From Pseudarthrobacter raffinosi (GTDB taxonomy: Bacteria > Actinomycetota > Actinomycetes > Actinomycetales > Micrococcaceae), in NCBI RefSeq assembly GCF_023913735.1, contig NZ_JAMXBH010000006.1:161630-225629 (forward strand): 64,000 nt of DNA, read 5' to 3'. This document shows, one piece after another, positions 33,754 through 44,873 of the stretch (position 1 is its first letter; every line of letters begins with the position of its first letter). Made by a program: the position numbers and the translations under genes. The notes under the pieces were generated by a model. The model did not search any database. It saw only the letters and a list, made by a program, of their open reading frames with translations, and had not been told where the DNA came from.

Positions 33754-35650
33754 GCCCTCAGGACCAGAAGCGCACCGCGCCCCGGACCTTCCCGCAGCCA
33801 AGGGCCCGGAGCACACGGATGCGCTGCCGTTGGAGCTGGCAACGCTGCCATTCCGGGCACGGATCTGGCGGCGCCGTGGAGTAATCGTGGGGCTACGGGT
33901 GGGCCGCCTTGTCCGTCTCGGCGTGACCCGTTTCTTCCCTGCGGTCCGGTTTGCCGGGCGGGCCATGCGTCGACGCTGGCGCCGGTCCCTGCAGTTCCGG
34001 ACAGTTCTCACCACGCTGCTGTTGGCCGTGACATCCTTTGGCGCCGTGGGCGCCTACCTGTCCAACCAGATCGCCAACAACCTGTTCCAGGAGCGCCTCA
34101 CCCAGGCGGAATCCGAGACCCGTTACTACGTCAAGCAGGTCCAGGAGACGTTCGACGGCGCCCAGGTCACCGACCAGTCCAGCGTCATCACCCTGGTCTA
34201 CGACACTTTGAACGCAGTGGAGGGCCGCGGCTCCGTCATCCAGCGCCGCTACGTTTTCGAAGCCAAGCCCGAACAGACCAAGCCCCGGAACCGCTGGGTG
34301 GAGTCGCGGGCGTCGGACCAGCTGACCGTCAGCGTCATCCCGCCTGCACTCCGTACGGCGGTACAGGATTCAGGCAAGGACCAGTACTGGGCCTCCACCG
34401 TGATTCCGGTAGGTACCGAGGACAGGCCGGGCATCGCCGTGGGCAACCTGGTGACCTTCAACGGGACCGTGTACGAGCTCTACCTGATCTATGACGTCAA
34501 CACCGCCCAGCAGACGCTCGACGAAATCCAAGGCGTCCTCCTGGCCGGCGGCGCGGTGCTGGTGCTGATGATCGGGGCCATCGCCTGGTATGTCACCCGC
34601 AATGTTGTCAGCCCCGTCAGCCACGCTGCCCTGGTGTCGGAGAAGCTTGCGGCCGGCCAATTGCAGGAGCGGATGGTGGTCAAGGGCGAAGACGAGGTTG
34701 CCCGTCTCGGGGCATCGTTCAACCACATGGCCGCCAGCCTCCAGGAGCAGATCACCCAGCTGGCCATGTTGTCCCAGATGCAGCAGCGGTTTGTCTCCGA
34801 CGTCTCCCACGAGCTCCGCACGCCCCTGACCACCGTCCGGATGGCCGCGGAAGTGTTGTACGACGCCCGCCACGATTTCGACCCCATCAACAAGCGCTCG
34901 GCCGAACTCCTGTACAACCAGGTGGAGCGGTTCCAGTCCCTGCTGGCCGACCTGCTCGAGATCTCCCGCTTCGACGCCGGCGTGGCCATGCTCGACGCCG
35001 AGCCCGAGGACATCCTGCAGGTGATCGCCCATGTCATTGACGGGGCAGCGCCCGTCGCGGCCGAATACGGCTCGGAGATCATCCTCCGGGCTCCCGCCGT
35101 GGGAATTGTCGCGGAGATGGACGCCAGGAGGATCGACAGGATCCTACGGAACCTCATCCTGAATGCAGTGGAGCATGGCGAAGGCAAGCCGGTCACCGTG
35201 ACTGTCTCAGCCAACCAGTCAGCAGTGGGAGTTGCAGTCCGGGATCAGGGGATCGGCATGACCCCGGCCGAGGCCGCCCGGGTCTTTGACCGGTTCTGGC
35301 GTGCGGATCCGGCGCGGGCCCGCACCACCGGAGGCAGCGGACTGGGCCTGTCCATCGCAATGGAAGACACCAAACTCCACAACGGCTGGCTGCAGGCATG
35401 GGGAAACAAGGGTAGAGGGGCCAACTTCCGGCTGACCATTCCGTTGCGCCAGGGCGAGGAGATCGACCGCTCACCTGTGCAGCTTGAGCCGGAAGACATC
35501 ATCCTCCCCGACGTCCCACATTCGAAAAACATGCTGGTCCTGGGGCCCGGCCCCACTGGGGCGCCTGATGTCCCCGCTGGCGGCGGGCGTGGCCAGGGCG
35601 CCGGGCGCACCCCTGCCGGGACGGGCGCAACACCGAAGGAGTCTTCATGA
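33725..35650 (+). CDS. mtrB: Sensor histidine kinase MtrB
   Basis: A 641-residue sensor kinase. A cytoplasmic N-terminus of about 85 residues is followed by TM1 ([21 protein letters not shown]), a roughly 180-residue extracytoplasmic sensor domain and TM2 ([21 protein letters not shown]). Then come HAMP, HisKA with the phospho-His in [18 protein letters not shown] (about 361), and HATPase with [22 protein letters not shown] and [15 protein letters not shown] disordered tail of about 60 residues ends the protein. GTG 33725 inside mtrA is the likely start, but a later in-frame TTG near 33830 cannot be excluded. The stop overlaps lpqB by 4 bp. Confidence 0.95.
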   Translation: MVSATKQDPEPSGPEAHRAPDLPAAKGPEHTDALPLELATLPFRARIWRRRGVIVGLRVGRLVRLGVTRFFPAVRFAGRAMRRRWRRSLQFRTVLTTLLLAVTSFGAVGAYLSNQIANNLFQERLTQAESETRYYVKQVQETFDGAQVTDQSSVITLVYDTLNAVEGRGSVIQRRYVFEAKPEQTKPRNRWVESRASDQLTVSVIPPALRTAVQDSGKDQYWASTVIPVGTEDRPGIAVGNLVTFNGTVYELYLIYDVNTAQQTLDEIQGVLLAGGAVLVLMIGAIAWYVTRNVVSPVSHAALVSEKLAAGQLQERMVVKGEDEVARLGASFNHMAASLQEQITQLAMLSQMQQRFVSDVSHELRTPLTTVRMAAEVLYDARHDFDPINKRSAELLYNQVERFQSLLADLLEISRFDAGVAMLDAEPEDILQVIAHVIDGAAPVAAEYGSEIILRAPAVGIVAEMDARRIDRILRNLILNAVEHGEGKPVTVTVSANQSAVGVAVRDQGIGMTPAEAARVFDRFWRADPARARTTGGSGLGLSIAMEDTKLHNGWLQAWGNKGRGANFRLTIPLRQGEEIDRSPVQLEPEDIILPDVPHSKNMLVLGPGPTGAPDVPAGGGRGQGAGRTPAGTGATPKESS

Positions 35651-37365
35651 CGGGACGAAAAGTGCGGGCGATGCTGAAGAGGAGCGTTGTGCTGTTCGTC
35701 GTTGCCCTGGTGCTGGCCTCCTGCGCGCGCATTCCCACGGCCGGGCCGGTGGGGAAGAGCGCGGAAGGCAGCGCCGGCAACGTCAACGCACCGGTGTTCC
35801 TCCCGGCCGCTCCCCAGCCCGGCGCTACTCCGGAAAACATCATTGATTACTTCTACCGTGCCGGTACCGGATACGAGGGGGACTACGCGGTGGCCCGCGA
35901 ATACCTGACGCAGGCAGCGTCAGTATCCTGGAAACCCGACCAGCGCGCGCTGGTGTACCGCGAGGCGAAAGTGGTGGGCACCGGCGTCGACAACGTCTAC
36001 AACTACCAGCTGGACGTTGCGTACAGCGTGGATGTTGACGGCATCGCCACCCAGATGCCCGAAGGCACCATCGAGAACATTCCGGCCACTCTCACCCAGG
36101 TGGACGGCGAATGGCGGATCTCAGAGATCCCGGACGGAACAGCGATCCCGGAGGAAACCTTCAAGGTCATCTACGGCGCCTACCCTATCTACTTCTACGA
36201 TCCCAGCTTCACCTATGCCGTGCCTGACGTCCGCTGGTTCATCAAGAACAAGACGGTCAAAGCCATGACCAGTGCGCTGCTGGCCGGCCCCGCGCCGTAC
36301 CTTCGCGGCGCGGTGGTGAGCGCCTTCCCGTCCGGCATCAAACTCGCCCGCGAATCCGTTCCGGTGGTGTCCGGCGCCGCGCAGGTGGACCTCACGGCCA
36401 AGGAACTCACCGAGGCGTCCACGGAGGACAGGCTCCGGATGCAGACGCAGCTTTCGCTCACGTTCCGCAGCCAGCCCGACGTCGTTAATGTGGAGTTGCA
36501 TGCCAACCAGGACCTGGTCCGCGTCGAAGACAACGGTTCGGTGTTGCCCCCGGTGCGGGACAAAAACGTGCCGGTCCGCGAGATCGCCGTCAGTGGCAAT
36601 GAGCTGGTTCGCTACGAAAACAACAGGGTGTCCCCGCTGCCGGATATGCAGCCAGTTTCATCGCTCGGGCCCCGCTACCCGTCGGAATCCCCGGTGTCCC
36701 AGACCATTGCGTTCCTCAACGAAAGCCGGACGACGCTCTACAGCATGGTGCCGGGACAGCCCGCCCGTGCGCTGACAACGCGCAGCACCATTACGCACCC
36801 GTCCTTCAGTATTCATGACTGGGTGTGGGCCGCAGGGCCGGGAGCTACCGGCGGTACGGAGGTGGTGGCCTACCGGCCCGTCGGAGTTGCCGAAGGTGCC
36901 GCCGTTCCCACCGTTACGCTCACGCCGTCGTGGTTGGCCGGAAGAACCGTCAAGGAGCTGAGGATCTCCCGCGAGGGCGTCCGGGCGCTGGTCATTTCGG
37001 AACAAAACGGCAAGACGAAGGTGCAGATTGCCGGGATCATCCGGAACGCCGACGGGACACCCCGGGAACTGACTGCCCCGATCACCCTGGTGGCTTCCGG
37101 TGACCCGGACCAGGGCGTCTGGGTGAACGACACAACGGTCGCCGTGATGAAAGCCTCGGCAGGCTCGAACGTCACGCCGGAGCTGCTGTCCCTCACCTCC
37201 GGACAACCCCAGCAGTTGGCGCCGTGGCCCGGCCTTGTGTGGCTCAGCGCCGGCAACGGGCTGGAGGAAATTTACGGCCAGTCGGCCGAGGGCATCTTCC
37301 AGCGGCTCGGCAACGGCTGGTCGCCCCAGCTGAAGGGCCCCATTGACCCCTCATTCCCTGGGTAG
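35647..37365 (+). CDS. lpqB: Lipoprotein LpqB
   Basis: A 572-residue lipoprotein with a signal peptide ending LVLASC (Cys26). A GerMN-like domain (about 190-330, with [22 protein letters not shown] and [15 protein letters not shown]) is followed by a beta-propeller-like C-terminal domain. LpqB binds the MtrB sensor domain in mycobacteria and modulates MtrA phosphorylation. ATG 35647 overlaps the mtrB stop (ATGA), consistent with one operon. Confidence 0.94.
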   Translation: MTGRKVRAMLKRSVVLFVVALVLASCARIPTAGPVGKSAEGSAGNVNAPVFLPAAPQPGATPENIIDYFYRAGTGYEGDYAVAREYLTQAASVSWKPDQRALVYREAKVVGTGVDNVYNYQLDVAYSVDVDGIATQMPEGTIENIPATLTQVDGEWRISEIPDGTAIPEETFKVIYGAYPIYFYDPSFTYAVPDVRWFIKNKTVKAMTSALLAGPAPYLRGAVVSAFPSGIKLARESVPVVSGAAQVDLTAKELTEASTEDRLRMQTQLSLTFRSQPDVVNVELHANQDLVRVEDNGSVLPPVRDKNVPVREIAVSGNELVRYENNRVSPLPDMQPVSSLGPRYPSESPVSQTIAFLNESRTTLYSMVPGQPARALTTRSTITHPSFSIHDWVWAAGPGATGGTEVVAYRPVGVAEGAAVPTVTLTPSWLAGRTVKELRISREGVRALVISEQNGKTKVQIAGIIRNADGTPRELTAPITLVASGDPDQGVWVNDTTVAVMKASAGSNVTPELLSLTSGQPQQLAPWPGLVWLSAGNGLEEIYGQSAEGIFQRLGNGWSPQLKGPIDPSFPG

Positions 37366-37424
37366 CTTTCCACATAGCGCGGACCAGCGGTTCCGGGGCT
37401 GCGATACGCAGGCCACCATGGGGT

Positions 37425-38372
37425 GTGACCGAAGTTCAGCCCGGACGTCCTCCTGCTCGCCACCCGTCTGCTCGCCACGCGCCTGCGCGCCGGTCCGGGG
37501 GCCGCGGTGGGGGCCGCTCCCGGGGGGGTCCCGCCAGAAATGCGGCAAGCCTGGATCCGGACCTCCTGCCGCCTCCGCTGCAGTCCGCCAAGCATCGCAG
37601 CGGCCACCGCCGCCGCTGGCTGCGGGCCGCCGACCAGATGGGCGTGGCCGCCGCGGAGCTGCTGGCACTTGCCGTCCCTGTGGACTGCGTCTGCTGCGGT
37701 GCGGAGGACCTGGCCCTGTGCGTCATGTGCGAACGCCACGTCCGCCTGTTGACCAGGCACCCGTTCCGGGCAGAGGAGCAGGCGCCGGCCCTGATGAACG
37801 TCGACGGCGGCCTGATCCTTCCCGTGGTGGCGGCCGGGGTGTACCGCGAGGAGCTGGCGCAGGCCGTGCTTTCGTTCAAGAGCCATGGCCAGCACCAGCT
37901 CACGTCAGTCCTGGCGCGCGGACTGGGGCAGGGCATTGCCGCGTCCGTGGCCGGCGTCGACGGCGTCTGCCTGGTTCCGGTGCCCAGCAGTACGGCCGGC
38001 TACATCAAAAGAGGGTTCAGTCCGGTCCACCTCCTACTCGCAGAGTTGCGCCGGGGGACCACCCTCCGCGGTACACCGGTGTTGGACGTGATCCGGAAAT
38101 CCCGGCGCCGCGCCGCACTGGAGCGGCTGCCTGGAGGCCAAAAGGGACTCGGCCGCGGGGCCAGGGCGAGCCGGGTCAAGGGGTCCATGAAGGTCCCGAA
38201 ACGCCAGCGCGCGCGGGTGGCCGGACGCCGCTGCATCATTGTCGACGATGTCCTCACCACCGGGGCCACACTCGCCGAAGCAGCCCGCGCACTGCACCTC
38301 AGCGGTGCCGTGGTGGTGGGTGCAGTGGTCCTCGCCGCGACACGCCCGCCGGATTCAGCTGGCGGCGAATAG
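37425..38372 (+). CDS. comF: ComF family phosphoribosyltransferase-like protein
   Basis: A 315-residue ComF-type protein. An Arg/Pro-rich N-terminus of about 75 residues precedes a zinc-ribbon-like CVCCGAEDLALCVMC and a PRT fold with VPSSTAGYIKRGFSPVHLL and the PRPP loop CIIVDDVLTTGATLAEAARAL. In naturally competent bacteria ComF aids DNA uptake; in actinobacteria it usually follows the mtrAB-lpqB genes as here. The long disordered N-terminus is unusual, and GTG 37425 is only the best available start; a shorter protein beginning near residue 85 is possible. Confidence 0.85.
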   Translation: MTEVQPGRPPARHPSARHAPARRSGGRGGGRSRGGPARNAASLDPDLLPPPLQSAKHRSGHRRRWLRAADQMGVAAAELLALAVPVDCVCCGAEDLALCVMCERHVRLLTRHPFRAEEQAPALMNVDGGLILPVVAAGVYREELAQAVLSFKSHGQHQLTSVLARGLGQGIAASVAGVDGVCLVPVPSSTAGYIKRGFSPVHLLLAELRRGTTLRGTPVLDVIRKSRRRAALERLPGGQKGLGRGARASRVKGSMKVPKRQRARVAGRRCIIVDDVLTTGATLAEAARALHLSGAVVVGAVVLAATRPPDSAGGE

Positions 38373-38583
38373 CCCGCCCCGGGAGCTGGCGGAACGCTGC
38401 CCGTCTTAGAAAAAAATAAACGAAGAAAGGATGAATAACAGGTGGCTATGAACTAACGTCGGTTGTGGGTACCAAGAACAAGTTGTACCTTTCGATGGCG
38501 GCTCGGAAAGGGGCTTGACTGTCAAGCAGATCGGCCCGTGGGATGTGCCGCCGTCGTGTCACCGAAGTCATTTGGAGGGCACC
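38373..38583 (+). promoter_or_regulatory. Long leader/promoter region of hpf
   Basis: A 211-bp gap with an A-rich patch near 38405. A mini-ORF (ATG 38431, MNNRWL) sits directly after AGAAAGG. A possible promoter is TTGTGG-N17-TACCTT (38463-38491). A GGTAC-CAA/TTG-TACC imperfect hairpin lies at 38470-38490. A leader peptide or growth-phase control is possible, but nothing is proven. Confidence 0.35.
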
Positions 38584-39309
38584 ATGGAGTTTATGATCAG
38601 CGGACGAAATCTGACGGTCTCAGACCGCTTCCGCGAATACGCCGGTGAGAAGATCTCGAAGATCGAGTCACTTGGCGACAAGGTCCAGCGGGTTGACGCG
38701 AAGGTTTCCAAGGAAACGAATGCGCGCCAGACCGGCGACCAGCTCACCGTTGAAGTGACGGTCCTGGGCCGGGGACCCGTAATCCGTGCCGAAGCCAGCG
38801 CCGCAGACAAATTCGCTGCGTTCGATCTCGCCTACACCAAGCTGCTGGAACGTCTCCGCCGCGCCAAGGATCGCAAGAAGGTCCACCACGGGCGCCACAC
38901 CCCCAAGGCAGTACGTGAAGCCACCGCATCACTGGAACCCGCGAGTACCAGCGAGCCCCTTTATGTCGAGGCGAGCCATCGCAGCGAAACCCAGGCAGCA
39001 CCTGTTGAACGATCGCCCTACGAGGTCGAGAACGACATTCCGGCTGGGGACTCCCCGGTGCTGATCCGGCGCAAAGTTTTCCCCGCGGCCTCCCTGACCC
39101 TTGACGATGCTGTGGACAACATGGAGCTCGTGGGCCACGATTTCTACCTGTTTGTGGACAAGGCCACCAACACGCCCTCGGTGGTCTACCGGCGCCGTGG
39201 CTGGACGTACGGAGTGATCACCCTGGACCACGAATGCGAACCGGGGGAGACGGCCGTCGAAGAAAAAATCCTCGCCTACCGTTCCGATGACGAGGCTGCA
39301 AAAGTCTAG
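38584..39309 (+). CDS. hpf: Ribosome hibernation promoting factor, long form
   Basis: A 241-residue long HPF. The N-terminal S30AE domain (MEFMISGRNLTVSDRFREYAGEKISKIESL) binds the mRNA/tRNA channel of the 30S subunit. A linker of about 60 residues is followed by the C-terminal domain (SPVLIRRKVFPAASLTLDDAVDNMELVGHDFYLFVDKATNTPSVVYRRRGWTYGVI in part), which joins two ribosomes into 100S dimers. ATG 38584 has a GGAGGGC ribosome site; the frame reaches upstream to 38515 but without family sequence. Confidence 0.95.
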   Translation: MEFMISGRNLTVSDRFREYAGEKISKIESLGDKVQRVDAKVSKETNARQTGDQLTVEVTVLGRGPVIRAEASAADKFAAFDLAYTKLLERLRRAKDRKKVHHGRHTPKAVREATASLEPASTSEPLYVEASHRSETQAAPVERSPYEVENDIPAGDSPVLIRRKVFPAASLTLDDAVDNMELVGHDFYLFVDKATNTPSVVYRRRGWTYGVITLDHECEPGETAVEEKILAYRSDDEAAKV

Positions 39310-39341
39310 GGCGGTTTACACCCCTCAATGAAAGGACTGAT

Positions 39342-40607
39342 GTGCCAGCGACGCTGAGCCTTAACCAGGCCCGGCGGATCGCCCTGGCAGCTCAGGGACT
39401 CGACAAAGGACGGCCCGCCGGCCCCGTGACCTCACGGACGGTGGGCCGTACCTTTGCCCGGATCCAGCTTGTCCAGATCGATTCCGTCAACGTGTTGTCC
39501 CGCAGTCACTTTCTGCCCTTCTTTTCAAGGCTCGGCAACTATGACCGCACCATTCTTCAGCGGATGGCCAGCTCGCCGCCCAGGCGCATGATGGAGTACT
39601 GGGCGCACGAGGCCAGCTTCATCCGGCCCGAGCATTTCCAGGACCTCCGATTGTGGCAGAAACGCACGTGGGTGGGTGCGTCCGCCCTCGACCCAGGCCT
39701 GCGCGACGCGGTGGCGGCAAAGATCCTCGATGCCCTCGCCACAGGGCGGCCCATGACGGCGGCGGAACTGACGGTGGACATCGGGCACGTGGAGGACCGG
39801 CGGGACGACAACTGGGGATGGAACTGGAACGCCGTCAAACGCGTGCTTGAAGACCTGTTCGAGGCGGGCACCATTTCCGCGGCGTCCAGAACCGAACAGT
39901 TCGAGCGAAAGTACACGCTGACGGCTAGGGTGCTGCCGCGCCGACTGGCCCTCGAAGCCACGCCGGACCCTGTTGAGGCCATGCATCGGCTCATCGACGC
40001 GGCCGCGCAAGCCCATGGCATCGGAACCGTGAAGTGCTTCGCGGACTACTTCCGGACACCGGGCAAGGCGGCCGCCGCCTCTGTGGACCATCTGGTCAGC
40101 ATAGGGAGGCTGAAGCCGGTGGCTGTCGCAGGCTGGGACCGGAAGGTATTCCTCCATGCCGACGCCACATTGCCGCGGCGGGCGGCAGGGCGGGCCTTGC
40201 TCAGTCCCTTTGACTCCCTGGTCTTCGAGCGGCGCCGGCTTGAGGAGCTCTTCGGGTTCCATTTCCGGATCGAGATTTACACGCCCGCGCACCTCCGACG
40301 CTTCGGGTACTACGTCCTGCCCTTTCTCCTGGGTGACACCATCGTGGCGCGCGTGGATCTTAAAGCGGACCGTGCGGCGGGAAATCTGCTGGTGAGGTCC
40401 GCCTACGGTGAGCCGGACGCACCGGCAGGGACCGCCGTCGAGCTCGCCGCCGAGCTGGAACTGATGGCCGACTGGCTGGAGCTGGACAACATTGTGGTAA
40501 GCCCGATCGGGGACCTGGCGGAGTCCCTCGGCGCCGCCCTGCGTCACCGCGCCGGTCCGCTCTCAGGGAACACCGGCCGCGTGGCCTGTGTCTCTCCCGT
40601 AGACTAA
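39342..40607 (+). CDS. YcaQ-like winged-helix protein (HTH_42 family), possible DNA glycosylase
   Basis: A 421-residue protein. SLNQARRIALAAQGLDKGRP, FARIQLVQIDSVNVLSRSHFLPFFSRLG and MMEYWAHEASFIRPEHF match the YcaQ/AlkX family, whose E. coli member unhooks DNA interstrand crosslinks. The HEAS-type Ala/Glu region and PFDSLVFERRRLEELFGFHFRIEIY are present. GTG 39342 follows AAAGGA. It lies between hpf and secA on the same strand. Glycosylase activity of this homologue is inferred from family only. Confidence 0.85.
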   Translation: MPATLSLNQARRIALAAQGLDKGRPAGPVTSRTVGRTFARIQLVQIDSVNVLSRSHFLPFFSRLGNYDRTILQRMASSPPRRMMEYWAHEASFIRPEHFQDLRLWQKRTWVGASALDPGLRDAVAAKILDALATGRPMTAAELTVDIGHVEDRRDDNWGWNWNAVKRVLEDLFEAGTISAASRTEQFERKYTLTARVLPRRLALEATPDPVEAMHRLIDAAAQAHGIGTVKCFADYFRTPGKAAAASVDHLVSIGRLKPVAVAGWDRKVFLHADATLPRRAAGRALLSPFDSLVFERRRLEELFGFHFRIEIYTPAHLRRFGYYVLPFLLGDTIVARVDLKADRAAGNLLVRSAYGEPDAPAGTAVELAAELELMADWLELDNIVVSPIGDLAESLGAALRHRAGPLSGNTGRVACVSPVD

Positions 40608-40649
40608 AAACGCCAGAATTCGGCAGCATAAGACTGGGAGTATCTTCAC

Positions 40650-43388
40650 GTGGCATCACTTATCGAAAAACTTCTCCGCACGGGTGACAAAAAAACCCTG
40701 CGGCAACTGCGGAACTATGCCGACTCCATCAATGCGCTCGAAGACTCGTTCAAAACCTTCACGGATGCTGAGCTCCGCGAGGAAACTGACCACCTCCGCG
40801 CCCGCCACCGGGACGGCGAGCACCTGGACGATCTCCTCCCGGAGGCATTCGCGGCCGTGCGTGAGGCCTCATCCCGCACCCTGGGCATGCGTCACTTCGA
40901 CGTCCAGCTTATGGGTGGCGCCGCCCTCCACCTCGGCAATATCGCCGAAATGAAGACCGGCGAAGGCAAAACCCTTGTGGCCACCGCGCCCGCCTTCCTT
41001 AATGCCCTCACCGGCAACGGCGTCCACGTCATCACGGTGAACGACTACCTTGCCGAGTACCAGTCAGACCTTATGGGCCGGGTCTACCGTTTCCTTGGCC
41101 TGACCAGCGGTTGCATCCTGTCCAACCAGGATCCCGCGGTGCGCCGGCAGCAGTACGCCGCGGACATCACCTACGGCACGAACAACGAATTCGGCTTTGA
41201 CTACCTGCGCGACAACATGGCGTGGGACCAGTCAGAGCTGGTCCAGCGTGGCCACAACTTCGCCATTGTTGATGAGGTCGACTCCATCCTCATCGACGAA
41301 GCCCGCACGCCGCTCATCATTTCCGGCCCTGCCCAGGGCGACACCAACCGGTGGTATAGCGAATTTGCCAAGGTGGTGCAGCGACTGAAGGCCGGCGAGG
41401 ACTACGAGGCGGACGAGAAGAAGCGCACGGTCGGTGTCCTGGAGAGCGGCATCGAAAAGGTGGAGGACTACCTGGGCATCCAGAACCTCTACGAATCCGC
41501 GAACACTCCGCTCATCGGGTTCCTGAACAACGCCATCAAAGCCAAGGAACTGTTCAAGCGGGACAAGGACTACGTCATCCTCGACGGCGAAGTGCTGATC
41601 GTTGACGAACACACTGGCCGAATCCTGGCTGGCCGCCGCTATAACGAGGGCATGCACCAGGCCATCGAGGCCAAGGAAGCCGTGGAGATCAAGGCCGAGA
41701 ACCAGACCCTGGCCACGGTGACGCTCCAGAACTACTTCCGGATGTACTCCAAGCTGGCAGGCATGACCGGCACGGCCGAGACTGAGGCCGCCGAGTTCAT
41801 GGGCACGTACAAGCTCGGCGTGGTGGCCATCCCCACCAACCGGGACATGCAGCGGATCGACCAGTCGGACCTCGTGTTCAAGAATGAAAAGGTGAAGTTC
41901 GACGCCGTCGTGAAGGACATTGCCGAGCGTCACGAACAGGGCCAGCCGATCCTTGTGGGCACAACGAGTGTCGAAAAGAGCGAATACCTTTCCGGGCTGC
42001 TTGCCAAGGAGGGCATCAGGCACGAAGTCCTGAACGCCAAGAACCACGCCCGTGAAGCGGCCATCGTTGCGCAGGCCGGACGCAAGGGTGCTGTTACGGT
42101 GGCCACCAACATGGCAGGCCGCGGCACTGACATCATGCTGGGTGGCAACGCCGAATTCACTGCGGTGGCCGATCTGGCCAAGCGCGGGCTGGACCCGGAA
42201 GAGAATTCCGAAGAGTACGAGGCCGCGTGGCCGGCTGCCCTGGAGGCGGCCAAGCAGTCCGTAAAGGACGAACACGAGGAAGTACTGAACCTCGGCGGGC
42301 TGTATGTCCTGGGAACTGAGCGGCACGAGTCCCGCCGCATCGATAACCAGCTCCGTGGCCGCTCCGGCCGCCAGGGCGACCCCGGCGAATCACGCTTCTA
42401 CCTCTCCCTGACCGATGACCTGATGCGGCTCTTCAACTCCGGCGCGGCCGAACGGCTGATGAACAGTTCCGTCCCGGATGATGTGGCGTTGGAATCGAAA
42501 CTGGTTTCCCGGGCCATCGCGTCTGCCCAGGGCCAGGTTGAAGGCCGCAACGCCGAGCAGCGCAAGAACGTCCTCAAGTACGACGACGTCCTGAACCGCC
42601 AGCGCGAAGCCATCTACGGTGACCGCCGCCGGATCCTCGAAGGTGACGACCTCCACGAGAAGGTCCAGTTCTTCGTGGAGGACACCATCACCGCCCTGAT
42701 CGACTCCGCCACGGCCGAAGGCAATGGCGACGACTGGGATTACACCCAGCTGTGGACCAACCTCAAGACGCTCTACCCCGTCAGCGTCACAGCGGAAGAG
42801 ATCGTCGAGGAAGCCGGCGGCAAGTCCAAGCTCACTGTTGAATTCCTCAAGGAGGAGCTGCTCTCCGACGCCCGTGTGGTCTACCAGGCCCGGGAAGAGA
42901 CCATCGGCGCAGAGAGCATGCGCGAGCTGGAACGCCGCGTGGTGCTCTCGGTCATCGGGCGCAAGTGGCAGGAACACCTGTACGAGATGGACTACCTCAA
43001 GGAAGGCATCGGCCTGCGCGCCATGGCACAGCGTGACCCGCTGGTGGAATACCAGCGCGAGGGCTTCGTTATGTTCCAGAGCATGATGGAGGCCATCCGC
43101 GAGGAAAGCGTCGGTTTCCTGTTCAACCTTGAAGTTGAGGTGACCCCAGCCCAGGATGTGGTGGTGCCCGACGCAGCAGGTGGCCACACCGAGCACGTTG
43201 AGCCGCAGATCCACGCTGCCGGCCTGGAAGCGCCGGAGAAGCCGGCCCAGCTGCAGTACACGGCTCCCGGCGAAGACGGCGCATCCCAGACCCGGGTGGA
43301 GGGTCGTGTCTCTTCACGGTCCGGAAATCCCGCAAAGGCTGCAGCGCAGGACGCCACCAAGCGTCCGGCCAGGAAAAAGCGCCGCTGA
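40650..43388 (+). CDS. secA: Preprotein translocase ATPase SecA
   Basis: A 912-residue SecA, the motor of the Sec export pathway. NBD1 has Walker [12 protein letters not shown] and the DEAD-type [18 protein letters not shown]. The preprotein crosslinking domain follows. NBD2 has [17 protein letters not shown] and [22 protein letters not shown]. Helical scaffold and wing: [27 protein letters not shown]. The C-terminus ends in a basic RPARKKRR without the zinc-binding Cys motif found in E. coli SecA, which is usual for actinobacterial SecA1. GTG 40650 start. A perfect 13-bp hairpin follows. Confidence 0.97.
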   Translation: MASLIEKLLRTGDKKTLRQLRNYADSINALEDSFKTFTDAELREETDHLRARHRDGEHLDDLLPEAFAAVREASSRTLGMRHFDVQLMGGAALHLGNIAEMKTGEGKTLVATAPAFLNALTGNGVHVITVNDYLAEYQSDLMGRVYRFLGLTSGCILSNQDPAVRRQQYAADITYGTNNEFGFDYLRDNMAWDQSELVQRGHNFAIVDEVDSILIDEARTPLIISGPAQGDTNRWYSEFAKVVQRLKAGEDYEADEKKRTVGVLESGIEKVEDYLGIQNLYESANTPLIGFLNNAIKAKELFKRDKDYVILDGEVLIVDEHTGRILAGRRYNEGMHQAIEAKEAVEIKAENQTLATVTLQNYFRMYSKLAGMTGTAETEAAEFMGTYKLGVVAIPTNRDMQRIDQSDLVFKNEKVKFDAVVKDIAERHEQGQPILVGTTSVEKSEYLSGLLAKEGIRHEVLNAKNHAREAAIVAQAGRKGAVTVATNMAGRGTDIMLGGNAEFTAVADLAKRGLDPEENSEEYEAAWPAALEAAKQSVKDEHEEVLNLGGLYVLGTERHESRRIDNQLRGRSGRQGDPGESRFYLSLTDDLMRLFNSGAAERLMNSSVPDDVALESKLVSRAIASAQGQVEGRNAEQRKNVLKYDDVLNRQREAIYGDRRRILEGDDLHEKVQFFVEDTITALIDSATAEGNGDDWDYTQLWTNLKTLYPVSVTAEEIVEEAGGKSKLTVEFLKEELLSDARVVYQAREETIGAESMRELERRVVLSVIGRKWQEHLYEMDYLKEGIGLRAMAQRDPLVEYQREGFVMFQSMMEAIREESVGFLFNLEVEVTPAQDVVVPDAAGGHTEHVEPQIHAAGLEAPEKPAQLQYTAPGEDGASQTRVEGRVSSRSGNPAKAAAQDATKRPARKKRR

Positions 43389-43460
43389 CAGCAGGGATCG
43401 TGGCTGATCAGCCATAGGTCGGCACTGCAATAGATCGTCGCTGAAATAGTTCGACACTGG

Positions 43461-43490
43461 AAGTGCCCGGAGCCTCAGCTCCGGGCACTT
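43461..43490. terminator. Perfect 13-bp hairpin terminator between secA and the Rv3235-family gene
   Basis: AAGTGCCCGGAGC (43461-43473) and GCTCCGGGCACTT (43478-43490) flank CTCA. Placed between convergent genes, it should end transcription from both sides. Confidence 0.85.
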
Positions 43491-43511
43491 CTGCATTCGT
43501 GGGCAAGCGGT

Positions 43512-43979
43512 TCAGCCGACCATAAACTCGGTCACGCGCCAGACCTGCTTGCTGCGCTCAAGCCGGACCGCTACAGCCCGTGCCCGGATGTCATCAACCA
43601 CCACGGCGCTTGCCTCATAGATGCCCGGGGCGACCTCGCAGGCGCGGACTGAACGCACGATGGAGTTCTTGTGCAGCCGGGCCAGGGACGGCGAGGCAGA
43701 GCGCGACTGTTCGCGACGGATCAAAGCCGCGCGGTGCTGCAGCACCGCGAGGCAGCGCGGATCCAGACGGCGGGCGAGCTGGTGGATCGGCCGGATGCCG
43801 GCGAGGACTTCCATGGCCGCCTGCACGGTATTGCGTGTGATCGCCAGGATTTCGGAGGCTTCGTCTGCCGCACGCAGCGGCACGACCGGCGCGGTAGTGG
43901 TGCGCGGAGGAACCTGGCGGACTGCTGCCGCGCCGCCCGGGTTGACCGTGGCGGAGCGGATTGGCGTAACTGCGTACAT
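43512..43979 (-). CDS. Rv3235 family protein
   Basis: A 155-residue soluble protein. The conserved region ILAITRNTVQAAMEVLAGIRPIHQLARRLDPRCLAVLQHRAAL and the C-terminal VRSVRACEVAPGIYEASAVVVDDIRARAVAVRLE...WRVTEF pattern match the family named after M. tuberculosis Rv3235, whose function is unknown. ATG 43979 has AAGGGGAA upstream. It follows the LysM gene by 43 bp on the same strand and is convergent with secA, as in mycobacteria where both lie in one neighbourhood. Confidence 0.85.
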   Translation of the reverse strand: MYAVTPIRSATVNPGGAAAVRQVPPRTTTAPVVPLRAADEASEILAITRNTVQAAMEVLAGIRPIHQLARRLDPRCLAVLQHRAALIRREQSRSASPSLARLHKNSIVRSVRACEVAPGIYEASAVVVDDIRARAVAVRLERSKQVWRVTEFMVG

Positions 43980-44022
43980 GTGATTCCCCTTAATCGTGAG
44001 CTGATGAATATCGGAACGTCGG

Positions 44023-44856
44023 TTAGGCCGTGGAAGGTGCATTCAAAATCTGCCCGGGCAGCAGGACATGCGGGCTTTCGCCGATCCGGGATTTGTTGGC
44101 CTCGTACCAGCGGGGCCAGTGCAAGGCGACATCCACATCCGAAGCCGCCGGGCCCAAGTGGCGGGAAGCGATGTCCCAGAGTGTGTCGCCCGCCAGTACC
44201 GTGACCTCACTCAATGGCGACCTTGGGCCCTGTTCCGCCCGGACGGGCTGGGCCGCCAGCAGGCCGGGGTCCGGGACCGGCGGGCTGGGACGCCAGTCTG
44301 GCCGGACCGCCGCCGCAGGAGTTTCGGTGGTCTGTCCTCCCGTGTCTGCAGGGTGTTTGCCCTCCGGTTCCGGGAGCTGCCGGTGGCCGCTTGTGGGAGA
44401 CCACTGGGCCTGGATGGCTGCGCCGTGGACCGGTACGTCCTGGACCGCCACTTCCTGCGTGGGTACCCAGGCGGGTCCGGCCGGTGGGACGGCTGCGTGA
44501 GCCAGCGGTGCCGACAGTAGTTGCACCGACAGTGCGGCCACAGCGAGCCGGCGCATAAATGCCGGGCAGCACTTGCCGGCCCTGTCGGCGGCCCGCCGCC
44601 TGCCGCACCTGTCCAGGACGGCAGCCGCTGACGCCAAAACCATCGAGAAGATCCACCACGCCACGATGGCCAGCCCTGCGGCGACAGCCACGGCACCGAG
44701 TAGGTCATCGAGGTCCGGGCCTTGCCGGCGTGCTGTGGACAGTTGCCATCGGCCCACCATGCCCCCGCCGGCAACGCAGAGGAAGAATCCCAACAGGAGG
44801 ATGGACGCCGCCATGACGGCGTCTGCGCGGAGCCCACGTGCTGTAGCTGCCGTCAT
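44023..44856 (-). CDS. LysM-domain membrane protein
   Basis: A 277-residue protein. Three hydrophobic segments (VMAASILLLGFFLCVAGGGMVG; LLGAVAVAAGLAIVAWWIFSMVLASAA; FMRRLAVAALSVQLLSAPLAHAA) are followed by a Pro-rich extracytoplasmic linker of about 100 residues and a C-terminal LysM domain (VTVLAGDTLWDIASRHLG ... VLLPGQILNAP) for peptidoglycan binding. The linker length suits spanning the cell wall. It is co-transcribed with the Rv3235-family gene. Three TTTGAT repeats lie 18-43 bp upstream of its ATG. Confidence 0.85.
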   Translation of the reverse strand: MTAATARGLRADAVMAASILLLGFFLCVAGGGMVGRWQLSTARRQGPDLDDLLGAVAVAAGLAIVAWWIFSMVLASAAAVLDRCGRRRAADRAGKCCPAFMRRLAVAALSVQLLSAPLAHAAVPPAGPAWVPTQEVAVQDVPVHGAAIQAQWSPTSGHRQLPEPEGKHPADTGGQTTETPAAAVRPDWRPSPPVPDPGLLAAQPVRAEQGPRSPLSEVTVLAGDTLWDIASRHLGPAASDVDVALHWPRWYEANKSRIGESPHVLLPGQILNAPSTA

Positions 44857-44873
44857 GCTGTTCCTATCTTATG

